Assembly (NCBI GenBank): GCA_002205965.3 | Contig: NADL03000091.1 | Coordinates: 186,001-250,000 of the forward strand | Origin: Kappaphycus alvarezii | Taxonomy: Eukaryota; Rhodophyta; Florideophyceae; Gigartinales; Solieriaceae | Length of the DNA stretch: 64,000 nucleotides | Direction of reading: 5' to 3' | Shown: positions 21,848-32,689 of the stretch, piece after piece | Numbering within the stretch: the stretch's first letter is position 1 | How the letters are laid out: the number at the start of each line of letters is the position of its first letter | The notes under the pieces: model-generated | Told to the model about the DNA's origin: nothing | Seen by the model: the letters and a program-made list of their open reading frames with translations, nothing else | The model's database searches: none | Made by a program: the position numbers and the translations under genes

Positions 21848-22085
21848 TGTTGGTGTCGGTCGTTGTGTTGTTGCTTTTACTCGCGCCCCCCCCCGACGCT
21901 TTGCCTACCTATATAGGCAAGCGCCGGGAATGCATGTGGCCAAAGGGCGGCCGGCGGTTCCTAGAAAACAAATAAATTTCAGCACTGTGGCCTAAAATAT
22001 AAAAATAACTCGTACAGCACAGTATTGTACAGTACTGTACATAAAAAATAATTAAAATATTCCAGAATCCAACATTTGTCCCATC
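21848..22085 (-). repeat. 5' LTR of the 16.2-22.1 kb Gypsy element
   Basis: It is nearly identical to 16,167-16,404, differing at about eight positions. On the minus strand the internal side starts TGGTAC directly after the LTR end, fitting a primer-binding site that begins with TGG, but I could not assign the tRNA. Outside the LTR is AGTGTT, matching the left flank. Confidence 0.85.
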
Positions 22086-22129
22086 AGTGTTACAAATCAG
22101 CGAGGACTTATCCCGCATAACGTATAAGC

Positions 22130-22190
22130 CTCGTGGATATAACCGACCACATCTTCCATGCATTAAAATAACCAAAAAATCCCCCTGTGC
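22130..22190 (+). mobile_element. E-type LINE 3' tail
   Basis: CTCGTGGATATAACCGACCA then GCATTAAAATAACCAAAA and ATCCCCC. It is the same subfamily as the 3,795 tail, lies just outside the 5' LTR of the Gypsy element, and shows no clear duplication. Confidence 0.65.
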
Positions 22191-22199
22191 AAGTAGTCA

Positions 22200-23108
22200 A
22201 AACGGCAGATTTTCGATCTCCCTTCAAGAGCCGCCAACAGCCGCTGCTCGATCCATCATCATTCAGGGCATAGGTAACCACACTCTTCGGCTCTGTTTGC
22301 CAGTCAAGAACAGTCCTTCCTAGATGTGGTGCAAACTGCGGGATCGGTACTATTGATCCAGGTGGTCAACACGTGTTGATCTGCAAATACGAAGACGGAA
22401 TGACTCGTCGTCACCACATCCTCCGCAACGTTCTTGCCCGCTACTGCAAGGAAGTTGGGATCGTCGACCCCGTCGAACATCCGCTCCTCTACCAGGTTCA
22501 CAACTAATCTGGGCATTCGGAGTCCCCCGCGCTACGAATGGACATTTACATACCCGCTGCATACGGGCTTCACAGTACCGATATCGCCGTCGACGTTACT
22601 GTTGCCCACCCCTCCGCACGCCGCCACATTTCGCCAAGTAGAGTTCCCGCAGGCTCTGCCGCAACACTCGCAGAGGGAGGGGAACATTTGGGTGTTTTAC
22701 TCTTGGAAGATAGGAAGATATATCCGATCTATCCCCTGGTTTCAAAGACAACCACAATCGACTCAAAAAGGGTATACCGACACTCGCAGAGCGCATGAAA
22801 GATCTTCATTACGGCACTTACTGCAACCAAAACGATATCCTCCTCTCTCCCGTCGGGATTGATATCTATGGCGCCTTGGGCGAGGACGGCAAGGGTTTTC
22901 TCCGCTGCCTTGCTTCCTTCGCTGCTTCCCGTCGCGGTTCCTCCCCTCAACAGGAGCTCCGCGACGTCGTTACCCGTTTTGCGTTTAGTCTCCAAATAAT
23001 GCTGGCGCGACAGGTTTCTACCCGCCGCCCGCATCCGTGGTTAATTTATGAATACCCTCCACATGCTTTTGTGTAACATTGTGCAACCCATAAAGATTCA
23101 ACACCACA
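22200..23108 (+). mobile_element. LINE family A, C-terminal RLE part and 3' end
   Basis: Matches the complement of 36,593-37,340. It holds the zinc motif region (GGQHVLICKYEDGMTRRHH), MDIYIPAAYGLHSTDIAVDV (the endonuclease core with D-V) and the C-terminal ELRD.VTRFAFSLQIM region. The end is ACCCATAAAGATTCAACACC, the family A terminus. It is interrupted at 22,676-22,779 by an E-type tail. Frames are broken. Confidence 0.85.
22676..22779 (-). mobile_element. 104-bp E-type LINE 3' tail inserted in family A
   Basis: The flanking 12-bp direct repeat ACACTCGCAGAG (22,664-22,675 and 22,780-22,791) occurs once at the matching place of the A copy near 36,910. The insert carries GGGTGTTTTACTCTTGGAAG and ends, on its 5' side, CGACTCAAAAAGGGTATACC. 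It is the same sequence as 48,325-48,438 but shorter at the 5' side. Confidence 0.9.
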
Positions 23109-23227
23109 GCACAGCTTGATATACTAAATGCAACTTCTGAAACTCGCACAGAAAAACTGCCGTAAGGTCAAAAAATGTACTTCGCCTTGAAACTGGCCTC
23201 ACACAAGAAAATGACACTAACTTTCCA

Positions 23228-23277
23228 AACGTTAAACTATTACAACCCATAAAGATTTACCACCACCCACCAAACTA
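23228..23277 (+). mobile_element. Family A-like 3' terminus fragment
   Basis: TTACAACCCATAAAGATTTACC followed by ACCACC repeats the A-type LINE terminus. Nothing upstream is recognisable, so this is either an extreme truncation or a different element sharing the tail. Confidence 0.45.
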
Positions 23278-23426
23278 TCGCAACTTTTTCTTCCCTGTAC
23301 GCACTTCCGATTCCTCTCTTTTTCGGAATTCCGCATCCGATGCTCAGAACCACTTGAGTTGATCATACGGTTTGCTCACTAATTTCCGATACTGCAACTT
23401 GATTCCCGAATCATACAGACCGTGCA

Positions 23427-25516
23427 TTAGCAAATTATCAAAAAGTGCCTCCCGACCCCCGACTCATCCACCCATGGCCAGTTCCAAACGAACGGCCACC
23501 GCCCAGACGCACAACAAATAACCACCAGAATACCAATCCACACCACCAGCTCAGTAATCAGCAGTATAAACGACCTCATCCCTGCCACAATCGCGCCAAT
23601 ATCCCCACCAAAATCCATACCAAACTCAAAATCCATGTCCACCGATTCACCACTGCCATCCCCTCATAAGTAAACACCACACCCGCATCATCGTCAATCT
23701 CTGCTTTTTGGTCCACATCAGGATTCGGTTCGAATTTCAACCATTTCGGTAACACGGATCCGTTCCAAAGCCCGGTCGCCTCCGCCACCGCAATCACCTG
23801 CCCATTCTCAGCTGACGAATATCTCGTCAAATCCACCACAAGCGTTCTCTTATGGCTCCCGAATCCCGTCCTCAACGACAGCATCGACGCCACATGCCCC
23901 GCCGCCGCGTACAATTCACCACCACGTGCTGCGCAAGAAAACGTCGAATGTCCTCCCGCTCGCGAATCACGCAGCTACGCGGCATCATCCCCACCCATTC
24001 CACCACCCCATCCCACAACGAGCTTTTCGCATATTCCCGCGACCGCAGCAGCGACATGTCCATGTAGCTCTTTCCCGTCAAGTGGCCACTCCGCTCACCA
24101 ACGACTCCCACAGCGCTATCAACTGAAAGTTACGCAAGTTGATCTCCATCGGCTTTTCTTTCAGCATCAATAACGAGTGGTTCGCGCTATACGCCCCTCC
24201 GCGATCGTCCGTAACGCCCACGCCTTCCACCCATAGATACTCCTCACTGTCCGCAGGTCTTCGTTTGCCTGTCGCACCGTTACCGCATCGCTGAGCACAG
24301 CAGTTGCCACTGCAAGCGTCACGCCGCGCACGTATACACCCCCGCCGCCGATAACACACAACCCGTTCAGATGCCGCGAGTATAATTCCGAGCCGAAGAA
24401 GATCGACTTGTCGAACTGTCGCAGCATGTAGTCGTCCACCACCAGCCCCCTTCCAGCTACTCCCATCACTGTTTCGAGCTTGCGCCAAAAGTCGGTCCCG
24501 AATTCCACCTCCGAGCGGTCGTACACGCGTACCACAGGGCACACGACATATGCAAACAGCCCAAAGTCCTCCCAATCCACCAAGTTGTAGATCCGCCTTC
24601 GCTCCTCCTTGTCCGTCCCCATCATTACCAACCGGTCAGCCAAATGCGCACCGTTCGCCTCCCATGCTCCGCTGCTATAGTCATACAAGACCTCACGATC
24701 TGGCTCCAGCGAAAGTCGTTCAATATATCACTCGTGAGCCTGTTGGTCTCCTGCACAAAGGCTTGCTTCCGAATCCTCCTCCCCTTCCTCAGTCAGCAGC
24801 ACCATCCGCCGGGTGATCTTCACGCTAGTCCCTTTTGTAAGAGATAGCGAACAACATCGCCCCGTCATCATCCATCCTCCCCTCCTCGGCCCCCACATGT
24901 CTACCCTCTATCAACTCGTCCGAAATGCCTGCCAGTCTGTCGGATCCGCAGCGACGATGGTTCGACTGAACCCCGCATGTACCTCTCCTTGGCCAAATTC
25001 GCCACCTTCGGCCCCTTTACCTTGAGCAACTGCAAGTGCAAGTATTCCCCGGACGAATGCAGCGTACCTACCCCATCCAAGCGCTGTAGATCAGGCGCGT
25101 GGTTGAACGGCACCGCATCCCCCGTTACCTCCGACCCTAGGGCGTGGTAAAACGCCGCATTTCCATTGCTAGCAATCTGCGTCGCCAGTGCGTCTACGAC
25201 ATCGAATTTCCGCACGCTGTTCTCGTACTGCTGCAGTTCGTGGTACTTGAATTGCCCCGAGTAGCGGCCGTAGATTTTGAAAAATTTGGCCCTGGGCCAG
25301 TTGCGATGCAAACTGAAATGCATCGCGATGGATGCTCGCGAATTTGAAGTTCGACTTGTGGATGTTGTACTTTGTGCGGAACCAAAAGTTCAACAGCGAA
25401 ATCAAAAAGTCAAGGCCGGTGCGCGGTTCCGTGCCCCGCGCAAAACCAGTGTCCAATCTTGGGTTGCCAGGCCAGGTTTGCTTTCCCACCGCAGGCAGAG
25501 TAGGCACATGCCGCAT
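23427..25516 (-). pseudogene. Decayed gene block, unrecognised, with C-terminal hydrophobic segments
   Basis: Consecutive minus-strand open stretches look like one protein broken across frames. 24,901-25,516 includes FKIYGRYSGQFKYHELQQYE. 24,167-24,688 includes RRIYNLVDWEDFGLFAYVVC and FGTDFWRKLETVMGVAGRGL. 23,576-24,111 includes SYMDMSLLRSREYAKSSLWD. The C-terminal part of the 23,576-23,914 frame has RWTWILSLVWILVGILA, and an overlapping frame has FILLITELVVWIGILVVICC; either is a good membrane span. Composition differs from the neighbouring LINEs. I recognise no family. It could be a host membrane-protein pseudogene or the worn gene of an unrecognised element. Confidence 0.4.
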
Positions 25517-25707
25517 GATACGTAAGACAGTTCAAGTGATTGCTCTGCAGTAACAGCTACACACCATCGACTGCAAGGTGGAAGGCAATCGAGGTGCGCC
25601 CTGAGGCAGTGTGTGCTGCTTTATGTAGTGCTCTTCGCGCCGTGCAAGAAAGAGATCAAGTTGCTGTTTGCACTGCAGAGGATGATCGTGAGATACTGTT
25701 GATAACC

Positions 25708-25775
25708 ATCACGACATCCCTCGGGGAACAGCTGACCTTATTTTTCATGCATTAAAAACACCCCAAGTTTCCCCC
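25708..25775 (+). mobile_element. 68-bp E-type LINE 3' tail with target duplication
   Basis: The insert runs from ATCACGACATCCCTCGGGGA to ACACCCCAAGTTTCCCCC. It is flanked by the 11-bp repeat TGTTGATAACC (25,697-25,707 and 25,776-25,786). Same subfamily as 3,070, 31,549 and 49,253. Confidence 0.85.
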
Positions 25776-25964
25776 TGTTGATAACCGTAAGCTTGCCGTA
25801 CACTCTACGCATCCCGCTTCATTGCTGTATGCGTGTGTGTATGACCTGATTTATCACACGGCCGGCTCAGGCCCCCACCAGGTGGCAGTGTGCACAAGTT
25901 GCGCCCTACAGCATGGTCCGTAATCAGTTGTTGTGACTAGGCTGACCACATCGTATTGTATGTT

Positions 25965-26014
25965 GTGTACAACTGCAACATTGTGCAAGCCATAAGGATT
26001 TACCACCACGCGTA
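25965..26014 (+). mobile_element. Family A-like 3' terminus fragment
   Basis: ACAACATTGTGCAAGCCATA then AGGATTTACCACCACG matches the last 40 bp of family A. It is heavily 5' truncated. Confidence 0.6.
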
Positions 26015-27333
26015 GAACGGTCTGGCAAAGGCGGTGAGGGGCAGGTGGGCATAGCATAGTTAATGAGGTTTGAACTACTCATTTAAATGAAACGCGTTTG
26101 TGGTTCAGTGAACAAACTTAAGTGAGGCGTGACTTGGTTGCTGAAAAGGGTGCATTGTTGCCAGATTGGGATTGGGGAGCGGGTAGTCATAACTCCAGCG
26201 CCGAAGTTGGATCATCTAGTCGTCCACCGCTATGTGTAATAATCTTTACTCCATGTATTATACAATATTATATCGCTATGGCTAACCGCTCCGGCACGCC
26301 GCTGCACGTAGCCGACTTGGACCATCTGTTTAGTTTCTAGCCCTGTAGTCGGTGTACTCCATAGAAATTATTTGCTGTAAATGAGTAAAGTTTGTCTGAT
26401 AATTTTGAATATTTTGAATGGCGTAGTGTTTTAATATTTGAAATAAGTATGTACTGTACGGTATACACTCGGCAAAATTCCGGCGTGTCCAAGTTAAGAT
26501 AAATGGGTTCCATGTATGCTTTTGGGGCCTTGTACTGTATCAATTGATTTGCTGTCAGATTCCCGCTGCTAGTAGAAGTATCAGACAACGTAAATTACCC
26601 CATCATTCCCCCTATTTGCGTGAATTTTTGACAAAGTCAAGCATTTCAGGCAACGTACATTTAAACTCGCAACGATTTACCGCCGCGTCATACATTGCAA
26701 TGATCTAGAGGGGAATGAGCGCGCTTTAATATTTGAAAGATATTTAGCGGCCTTTTTTTCTCTCGCACCGCGGAAGGGGGTAAAGTCTCAAAGCAGGAGG
26801 CACTTTACGCAAAATAATGACTACTCTCCTCCCGGTGGTGCGGTCGCAGTGTGTACTTGACCAAGTAGACGGCCCACGCCACGTACAGTACTGGACTAGA
26901 ATCATCCTGCAGTACAAAGAATGAATTGTAACTAAAAATAGACGTGCCTTGTGGTCCCCGGTGCGACCCCATGGTCGGTTGTGGCCTCGAATATCTTACG
27001 CGGTGCTTCCGCAAGGTAATTTGCTATGACGATGCATTTATATTTTATTACTCTTAAGAGCGAGAATATAACTCTAAAGAGTCGATATTTCTTCCAAGAA
27101 TAAAACACCCAAACCTTCCCCCGAAAACCACAGGATATACTGTACAGCATATCGTACTGTACATATATCGGATGTACTGTATGGATACTTAATGCAATAA
27201 AATTTGAAATGGTACTGTACAGAACTCGAAAGAAGCCGACTCCAGGCGCTCCATACAGTAGTGCAAGTACTGTGTACAGTGTACTGCACTGTACACTGTA
27301 CGGGCCCACTTGCTGCTCGTACAGTGTACAGTA
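26015..27333. other. No gene seen; tail fragments and TACTG strings
   Basis: E-type tail pieces lie at 26,575-26,612 (plus), 26,712-26,752 (minus, GGGGAATGAGCGCG...AATATTTGAAAGATAT) and 27,080-27,121 (plus, AAGAATAAAACACCCAAACC). About 27,130-27,330 is rich in TACTGTAC/GTACAGTA strings. No supported coding region was found. Confidence 0.5.
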
Positions 27334-29574
27334 CAGTGGTTTCTCGATAACTGCTCCCTACGATAACATATGGTAAGGTCCGTACGGTACTTAGAGGCAC
27401 GCTGCCGCGGCAGTAATGTCCAACGCAGCCTGTCTGCTGGGGGGCCTTGAGCCGCCTTTTTAGGGTAATTTTAGAGGTATTACTGGGCACCCTGTGGGAT
27501 ATTCCGGGCCACAGCCGACCATTTTTCAAATATTAAATCACCCCACATTTTCCCCCTACGATAACTGCACCATTGGGCTAATTGCACCAAGTTTTGATCC
27601 ACCATCCTCGTACCCCAAAATGTAGCTATTTTTAATGATTGGTGCAAATCTGGTTAATTGCACCGCGATTTGACTGCCAAGGCCTTTTGTTCTTGCGAAA
27701 ATTTTGTACCAGCGGACAAGGTTTGAATTTTTCAAACGGATAAAAGGCTCCAGCAGGCCCAATGAGAGTGCTGTCCTTTTTTTAACATGGTGCAGAACAA
27801 TAACAAGTTTAATTTCAACTTGTTTGAAACTTAAGTGCGAGGGTGCTTCCATAACACCCCCCCACGTTCCCCAAACATCTCCAAGACTGCTTCATCAACC
27901 ACCAAATGCATCAACATGGCATATATCTCTCTCAACTTTCGACAGAAGCGCCAGATTGGTGCCGATGCTGAGAGACGGCCCTTGGCACATGAGCCTGCAA
28001 CTGGTGAAAATTTAGCCAACTGGGTGCAGGAGACGTTTCACCTTCTGCAGAAGTCGAGCTAATCTACAATCACACGCATCCTTTGCAATCCACCTTCTAC
28101 CACTCCAAAAATTTCACAGCGACGAGCTGACATGAAGGTGCAAGCTAGAAATAAGAGAAATCACGCACTCGAAACAGCGCGTTATCAATGGGTTTTTGAT
28201 ATGTACGGAAGCCGTGTTAACATTTTTAATTTCTTGATTCACCGAAAAGCAACTCGTCTGCAGAATAAATCCAATGAACAGGTGGCAGAGGATCGTCGGG
28301 TGGACTTGAAGTTTTCTGATGGATGGGTATCGAACTTTTAGCGCCGCTGGAATCTTCGCACCGCACGATCCAGCGGAGAGAATGGAGATGCCGATGACAA
28401 CGCAGCAACTCTTATTTTTTCATTAAGAGAAAATCTCTCACCGTATTCGAGGTAAAACAGGTTCTATGCAGATAAATTTGGAACTACAGTATGCCACCGG
28501 ACAAAACTGTGGCGCGTCAGCCTCTTACAGGCGCAAGAAGGCGAAAGAGAGATAAGCAGTCCTCTTTTGCTATAATGCGGATGGATCTGAAAAGATTGAG
28601 CCGATGTTTACCGGCACTGCTGCGCCTCCACGTGCAGTCAAGAAGAAGAGCAGCCGAGAACTTAGGCTCGATTATCACCACAATAAGAAGGTATGGATGA
28701 CGTGTGATTTGTTCTTGAACAGGTTGCGACGGTTTCAACGCATACATTTCAGCTACATCATGTAGAAAAGCAATCCTGCTCATCGAAGACTGTAGCGCCC
28801 ATGGAAGTGTTTCCAACATTCCAGATTTGTCTAATGTTAAGGTCGAGTTTATACCTCCGAACACCAATTCCAAAATCCAGTCGTTGGACGCTGGCATCAT
28901 CGCGGCCATGAAGCTTTGTCACCGTTCATTTCAGATGTAGCGTGCTCTGTACCTGCTTGATGAAAACGTTCGTACAATATGCAAGTTGGACATCCTGTCT
29001 GCTATTCAAACGGTTAAGATGCAGTGAAAAGAGCTGAAGGCGGCCATCATAAGCAATGATTAGAAGCACACGAAACAGGAATATGACCAAGCAAGTACGG
29101 ACGGCAACGTATAACGTGCCGATGAGCAACGTGCACAGAAAGCAATGGAGGATTAAATTCCGGTTCATTCGCGAATGTAGGAGCTGTGCTCCTGAGTATG
29201 CCAGATGAGAAGGACCACAATAAAATCGTTCCGCTCGACACAATGGTTGATGAAATGGTAGACAAGCACATTAACGGCGACAGCAGCGATGAGGAGGAAA
29301 CGATTGAATCTACATAGGTGCTTCCCCGCAAGGAGACTCTACGTGCAATTGCAATGGTCAAGTGGTATGCTTTAGCGCACCACTGAACAGGGCGCTCTGT
29401 TCCCTTCAGAGCGAGATTCGCGAGGAGATCGGCAGTGCCTGTAGGCAGCTGACGCTGGATGAGATGATACGAGGAGATGGTAGTTAAATTAAATGAATCA
29501 TACGACACTTGTAGTCATACAGTCTTTGTAATTGCACCAATACATTAATTGCACCAAGTGGAGGGCCACCACCA
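27334..29574 (+). mobile_element. Pogo/Tigger-type DNA transposon, decayed
   Basis: The left end CAGTGGTTTCTCGATAACTG is typical of pogo-group termini. The right end near 29,565-29,574 is only a weak inverted match (GTGGTGGCCCTC on the complement). Inside are a CENP-B-type DNA-binding remnant (28,132-28,341, with KATRLQNKSNEQ and FSDGWVSNF) and a DDE_1 catalytic remnant (28,491-28,930). The latter has MPPDKTVARQPLTGA, then YNADGSEKIEPM in another frame, then LLIEDCSAHG and EFIPPNTNSKIQSLDAGII. The consensus LLxDNCSAH reads LLIEDCSAH here. A 189-bp LINE tail is inserted at 27,368. Several frame changes make it inactive. Confidence 0.85.
27368..27556 (+). mobile_element. 189-bp E-type LINE 3' end inserted in the Tigger TIR region
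   Basis: The flanking 9-bp direct repeat TACGATAAC (27,359-27,367 and 27,557-27,565) marks the insertion. The insert starts with the coding end RHAAAAVMSNAACLLGGLE followed by a stop (about 27,395-27,462), then a 95-bp 3' UTR ending TCACCCCACATTTTCCCCC. It therefore links the short tails in the window to a LINE ORF: they are its 3' UTR. The coding end parallels RHAALMVTSNAACLSTGL of family E at 2.2 kb. Confidence 0.9.
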
Positions 29575-30759
29575 GTTTTTGACTGCGATATTTAGATAGG
29601 ACCAACATGTTCAGTTATCAACTGGGACAATAATTTAATTGAAAAAGTAGACTTCATAGTCTGTTTTTGCTCCTTGCCTCTCTAGCACTTGCGCATAGGG
29701 CTTACACATGCAAACAAGGAGCTTTTTTATCAACTTTTAATCTAACTTTTTCGATTCATTGAGAACAGTACTTTTCAGCTCTTCAATTGTGTAAGATTTC
29801 CAATTATTCGCATATACTGCCCTCGCCAGAATCCTCCAGACTTGTTAAATCTCATTACGGTCTGAAGACCGTGCAGGCCAGGCCATGGCATGGTTCAAAT
29901 TGTTCTGCCTCCATGTAGAAGAAACGTGAAACACGTGAAATGAAGCATTATCTTGCATATAAGTCCACCTTAGGAGCATTTTCTCATCAGTGCAAGGAAT
30001 CAAATTGACCTTCAGAGTAGGGCTTAAGCGAGTCTTGATTACCCCTAATTATTGCCAGATCTGAAAATCCATAGACAGGAAAACAGCCTTACAACACCAT
30101 CCCTCCACCACCGACCGTTCTTCTGAGAAAAACAACTTTTTCCTTGCAAATATCATGCCAATAGTCGTAAAACCCGTCTGGTCCATCGATATTCAACTTT
30201 TGCTCAGCAGATCAGACAATTAAAACACATTCATGTGCGGGCTTGTGGTGTAAACGAGCCCATTTTAATCTCCCTTTTTTGTGTTCCTTGGTAAATAGTG
30301 GTTCTCGTTTCACATTAGAGAAAACAATGTTCTTGGACCTGGATAAAATTTGCTGCACGCGACGCTTTCCAATTGGCAGGTTATGGTCAGCTTTCAATTT
30401 TGATGAGGAGGCCCCAGTACTCGATGTATCTCTCATCAATGCACGAGGTCCCGTCGGAGCCAGTTACGTGTTTTTTTGTGTTAAAACTTTTTCCATAATT
30501 TTTGTGGTCATTACAAAACCTCACAATGACATTTTTGTCCCTCTTAATGCCCTTTGAGATTGCGCGTAGCTCAAACTATCCTCTATTAAAGCAACTACCG
30601 CCCATTCCTATTGTTCTGTGAGCTGCTTTCCTCTTTTCATATTGGTGACTCTCTGTTGTTGCATTAGCGCTTTTACTTGCCTAGATACGTAGGACAATAC
30701 ATTTAAATTGATATAAGGACTGCAATTTCTGTTGCAAAGTCGAGAAGGACTGGTGGTGC
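29566..30759 (-). mobile_element. Second Tc1/mariner-type DNA transposon
   Basis: The minus-strand transposase starts with a helix-turn-helix region (30,212-30,439: LPIGKRRVQQILSRSK and EHKKGRLKWARLHHK). It continues in broken frames through LNIDGPDGFYDYWHD, QDNASFHVF and WPARSSDRNEI to VYANNWKSYTIEELKS near 29,760. Candidate TIRs are CCACCACCAGTTTTTGACTG on the left and CACCACCAGTCCTTCTCGAC as the complement of the right end. TA follows the right end. Length is about 1.2 kb. It abuts the Tigger element directly. Confidence 0.8.
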
Positions 30760-30945
30760 TATTCTAATTTCGCGAGCTTGTTTTTTGTTTTTATCGTAAC
30801 GTCTTGGCCAATTGCGTTGATGTTTTTCTCTTTTACACGACTTGATATGGCCTACATTGAGTCGTTCGAATTATCGAGAACGACCATATCTTTCCACCTG
30901 AACGGCAATTTTTAGGGGTGGTGCTATTTTAATTTCGCGCACTGT
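30753..30945 (+). repeat. Pair of 25-bp direct repeats beside the Tc1-type element
   Basis: GTGGTGCTATTCTAATTTCG (30,754) and GTGGTGCTATTTTAATTTCG (30,915) are near-identical, about 160 bp apart. The first contains the candidate right TIR edge, so the second may be the end of a neighbouring or nested copy. Confidence 0.5.
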
Positions 30946-31084
30946 ACTGTACGAGCGCACCGGGCCAATCAACTAGCGACGCTGACTGTCGCGCGACACA
31001 AAACTCGCGCGATAGACCGTCTGCGATTTTCATCATTACACAAGGCCTATCTGAAAACCCCCCCGGGTTTCAGTCCTACATGAT

Positions 31085-31150
31085 ACACACTATGTACCGG
31101 TGGATAGCCGAACCGCACTTTTCGAACATTATAGAAGCAAATCGAGTCCT
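31085..31150 (+). repeat. LINE 3' UTR-like fragment, subfamily shared with 32,610
   Basis: GGTGGATAGCCGAACCGCAC then TTCGAACATTATAGAAGC is the complement-type partner of 32,612-32,672. The layout (GATA...CCGAACCGCA...TTAAAG) parallels the E-type tails. Confidence 0.45.
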
Positions 31151-31548
31151 ACGAGGTCTCGCAGAAAAAAGCATACTATGGTTTCATTCCTCTCTACAAC
31201 TCGTCGATTGGACTTCAGTTCCACGGCCGTCATCGTTGGGCCGGTTACTGCAGTCAGATCTCCACTCTTGGTCTAGTCATCGTGGCTTTGCTACACTCAA
31301 GGTTGTATTGGTGGTAAGCTGGGTCACCCCAACACAAGCACGTTATGTCACACGCATTGCTGCGGAGAAAGCGTTTGTTGTTGCATTGTTTTAAAAATGA
31401 GACCACTTGAATCGCAAGGCATTTTGCGGGTACAGGCTTTTAAACTGAAAGATAGACAAGGCGCCACGAATCTCGCAAAATACAGGTTCTGGGCCAGCCG
31501 ACAGTGAAGTTACAGTACATTGGGCATGTGTTCCTGTGTTTGTAAAGG

Positions 31549-31619
31549 GGGGGGAGTTTTGGTGGTTTGAATCCATGAAAAGTATGGTCAGCTGTTCCCT
31601 GTGGGATGTCGTGATGTGG
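31549..31619 (-). mobile_element. 71-bp E-type LINE 3' tail with target duplication
   Basis: Plus strand GGGGGGAGTTTTGGTGGTTT...ATGGTCAGCTGTTCCC is flanked by the 7-bp repeat GTAAAGG (31,542-31,548 and 31,620-31,626). Confidence 0.75.
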
Positions 31620-31675
31620 GTAAAGGCTTACAGTGTAAAAGATTGGCGGGAAGCCGTCAAAAAGCAAGAAAACTG

Positions 31676-31741
31676 TTAATTTATGAATACTCTCCGCACG
31701 CTTCTTTGCAACATTGTATAACCCATGAAGATTTAAAACCG
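31676..31741 (+). mobile_element. 66-bp family A 3' end with target duplication
   Basis: TTAATTTATGAATACTCTCC ... CCCATGAAGATTTAAAACC is the A terminus. It is flanked by the 8-bp repeat GAAAACTG (31,668-31,675 and 31,742-31,749). This is an extreme 5' truncation. Confidence 0.8.
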
Positions 31742-31849
31742 GAAAACTGGCTCGAGACCGGCCAACAGGCACGCCGCATTGGACATCGCTGCCGCTGCGG
31801 CATGACGCTGTGTTTGTAAAGGTGCACGTGTAGTTGTCGCCATTAGGGG

Positions 31850-32194
31850 CCAGTGCCTACAAAGAAAATTTGTTACACAGCGCCTTTCTTCACTCTTGGA
31901 GGTTGGCACCCGGATGCATGTGCAGTGCTAAATGACGTGGCAAGGCACGTCGCTGTGAGGCCACTGGAGACGTACGGAAAGGTTCGGAGGGTTTTGATGC
32001 AAAGGCACGCTGCAGCAGCCGTCATGTCCAATGCGGCCTGCTTGATGGCTGGCCTGAAGATAGCATTTTAGGGAGCGTAGTTCCTTCCCCATTACTGTGT
32101 CGGTATACCCTTTTTGAGTCGATTGTGGTTGTCTGGAAAATCATGGAATAGATTGGATATATCTTCCAAGAGTAAAACACCCAAACGTTCCCCC
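31850..32194 (+). mobile_element. E-type LINE, C-terminal coding end and 3' UTR
   Basis: The frame ends at the TAG at 32,069-32,071. It holds PFFTLGGWHPDACAVLNDVA then RRVLMQRHAAAAVMSNAACL, matching family E (GWHPEAFRHITEVARAV, RHAALMVTSNAACL). The 3' UTR (TTCCTTCCCCATTACTGTGT...AAACGTTCCCCC) is the complete form of the inserts at 769, 22,676 and 48,325. It identifies those inserts as 3' ends of this subfamily. Upstream coding sequence is missing. Confidence 0.85.
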
Positions 32195-32611
32195 TTCCTC
32201 ACAAACCCCTCCGGTTCTGGGTCTTCCGGGGTCTCGCAGTAACCACAGCATCTATTCCCCCAAAGAAAATTTGCCACTGATGTCAACAGAAATTGTCGTA
32301 AAAGCCATGGAAGTTTCATTAGCTGAGCTTCTACAAACATGCAATTACCTGAATTTCCAGCCCCTACCTAATGAGAAGGGCCGCAGACGGTAAGAATAGC
32401 TTCAGGGGATTGAACTGTTTTTGCAATTGATTGCAAAGGGGCATAGGATTGATTGATTTCAGTGTTGTTTAAAACTTTCAAAACATTGGCAACAATGCAC
32501 CTTTCTTCGCTTTGCACCGTGCGTCCTGTACGGTAACAACGTCCCATCCCTCTCCGCTCTTCATGCATAGGGAAACCCCTTTCGGTTAGTAACCGCTACT
32601 ACTTCTAAATT

Positions 32612-32672
32612 AAGGTGAATTGATTTGGTTCTTTAATTTTTGAAAAATGCGGTTCGGCTATCCCCCGTGTAT
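32612..32672 (-). repeat. LINE 3' UTR-like fragment
   Basis: On the plus strand, GGTTCTTTAATTTTTGAAAA then ATGCGGTTCGGCTATCCCCC. It is inverted relative to 31,085-31,150. Confidence 0.45.
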
Positions 32673-32689
32673 GCTTAACCTTTGCCGTA

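Larger units (their letters stand above)
16167..22085 (-). mobile_element. Ty3/Gypsy LTR retrotransposon with both LTRs and an antisense ORF (fossil)
   Basis: Two direct LTRs (about 226-240 bp, roughly 96 percent alike) bracket 5.9 kb. The flanks carry a 6-bp match AGTGTT (16,161-16,166 and 22,086-22,091). Reading on the minus strand from 22 kb down, the order is: gag zinc knuckle near 21,060 (CGKTGHSETTC), protease with LLDSGAVPNVMS near 20,460, RT about 19.9-18.9 kb, RNase H at 18,627-18,851 (LVTDHQALRYAF), integrase at 17,649-18,533 (IVSDNAGCFTA, SNGRAERMVRT), then the 3' LTR. This pol order defines Ty3/Gypsy. The coding region has numerous breaks. LTR similarity suggests moderate rather than great age. 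Confidence 0.9.
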
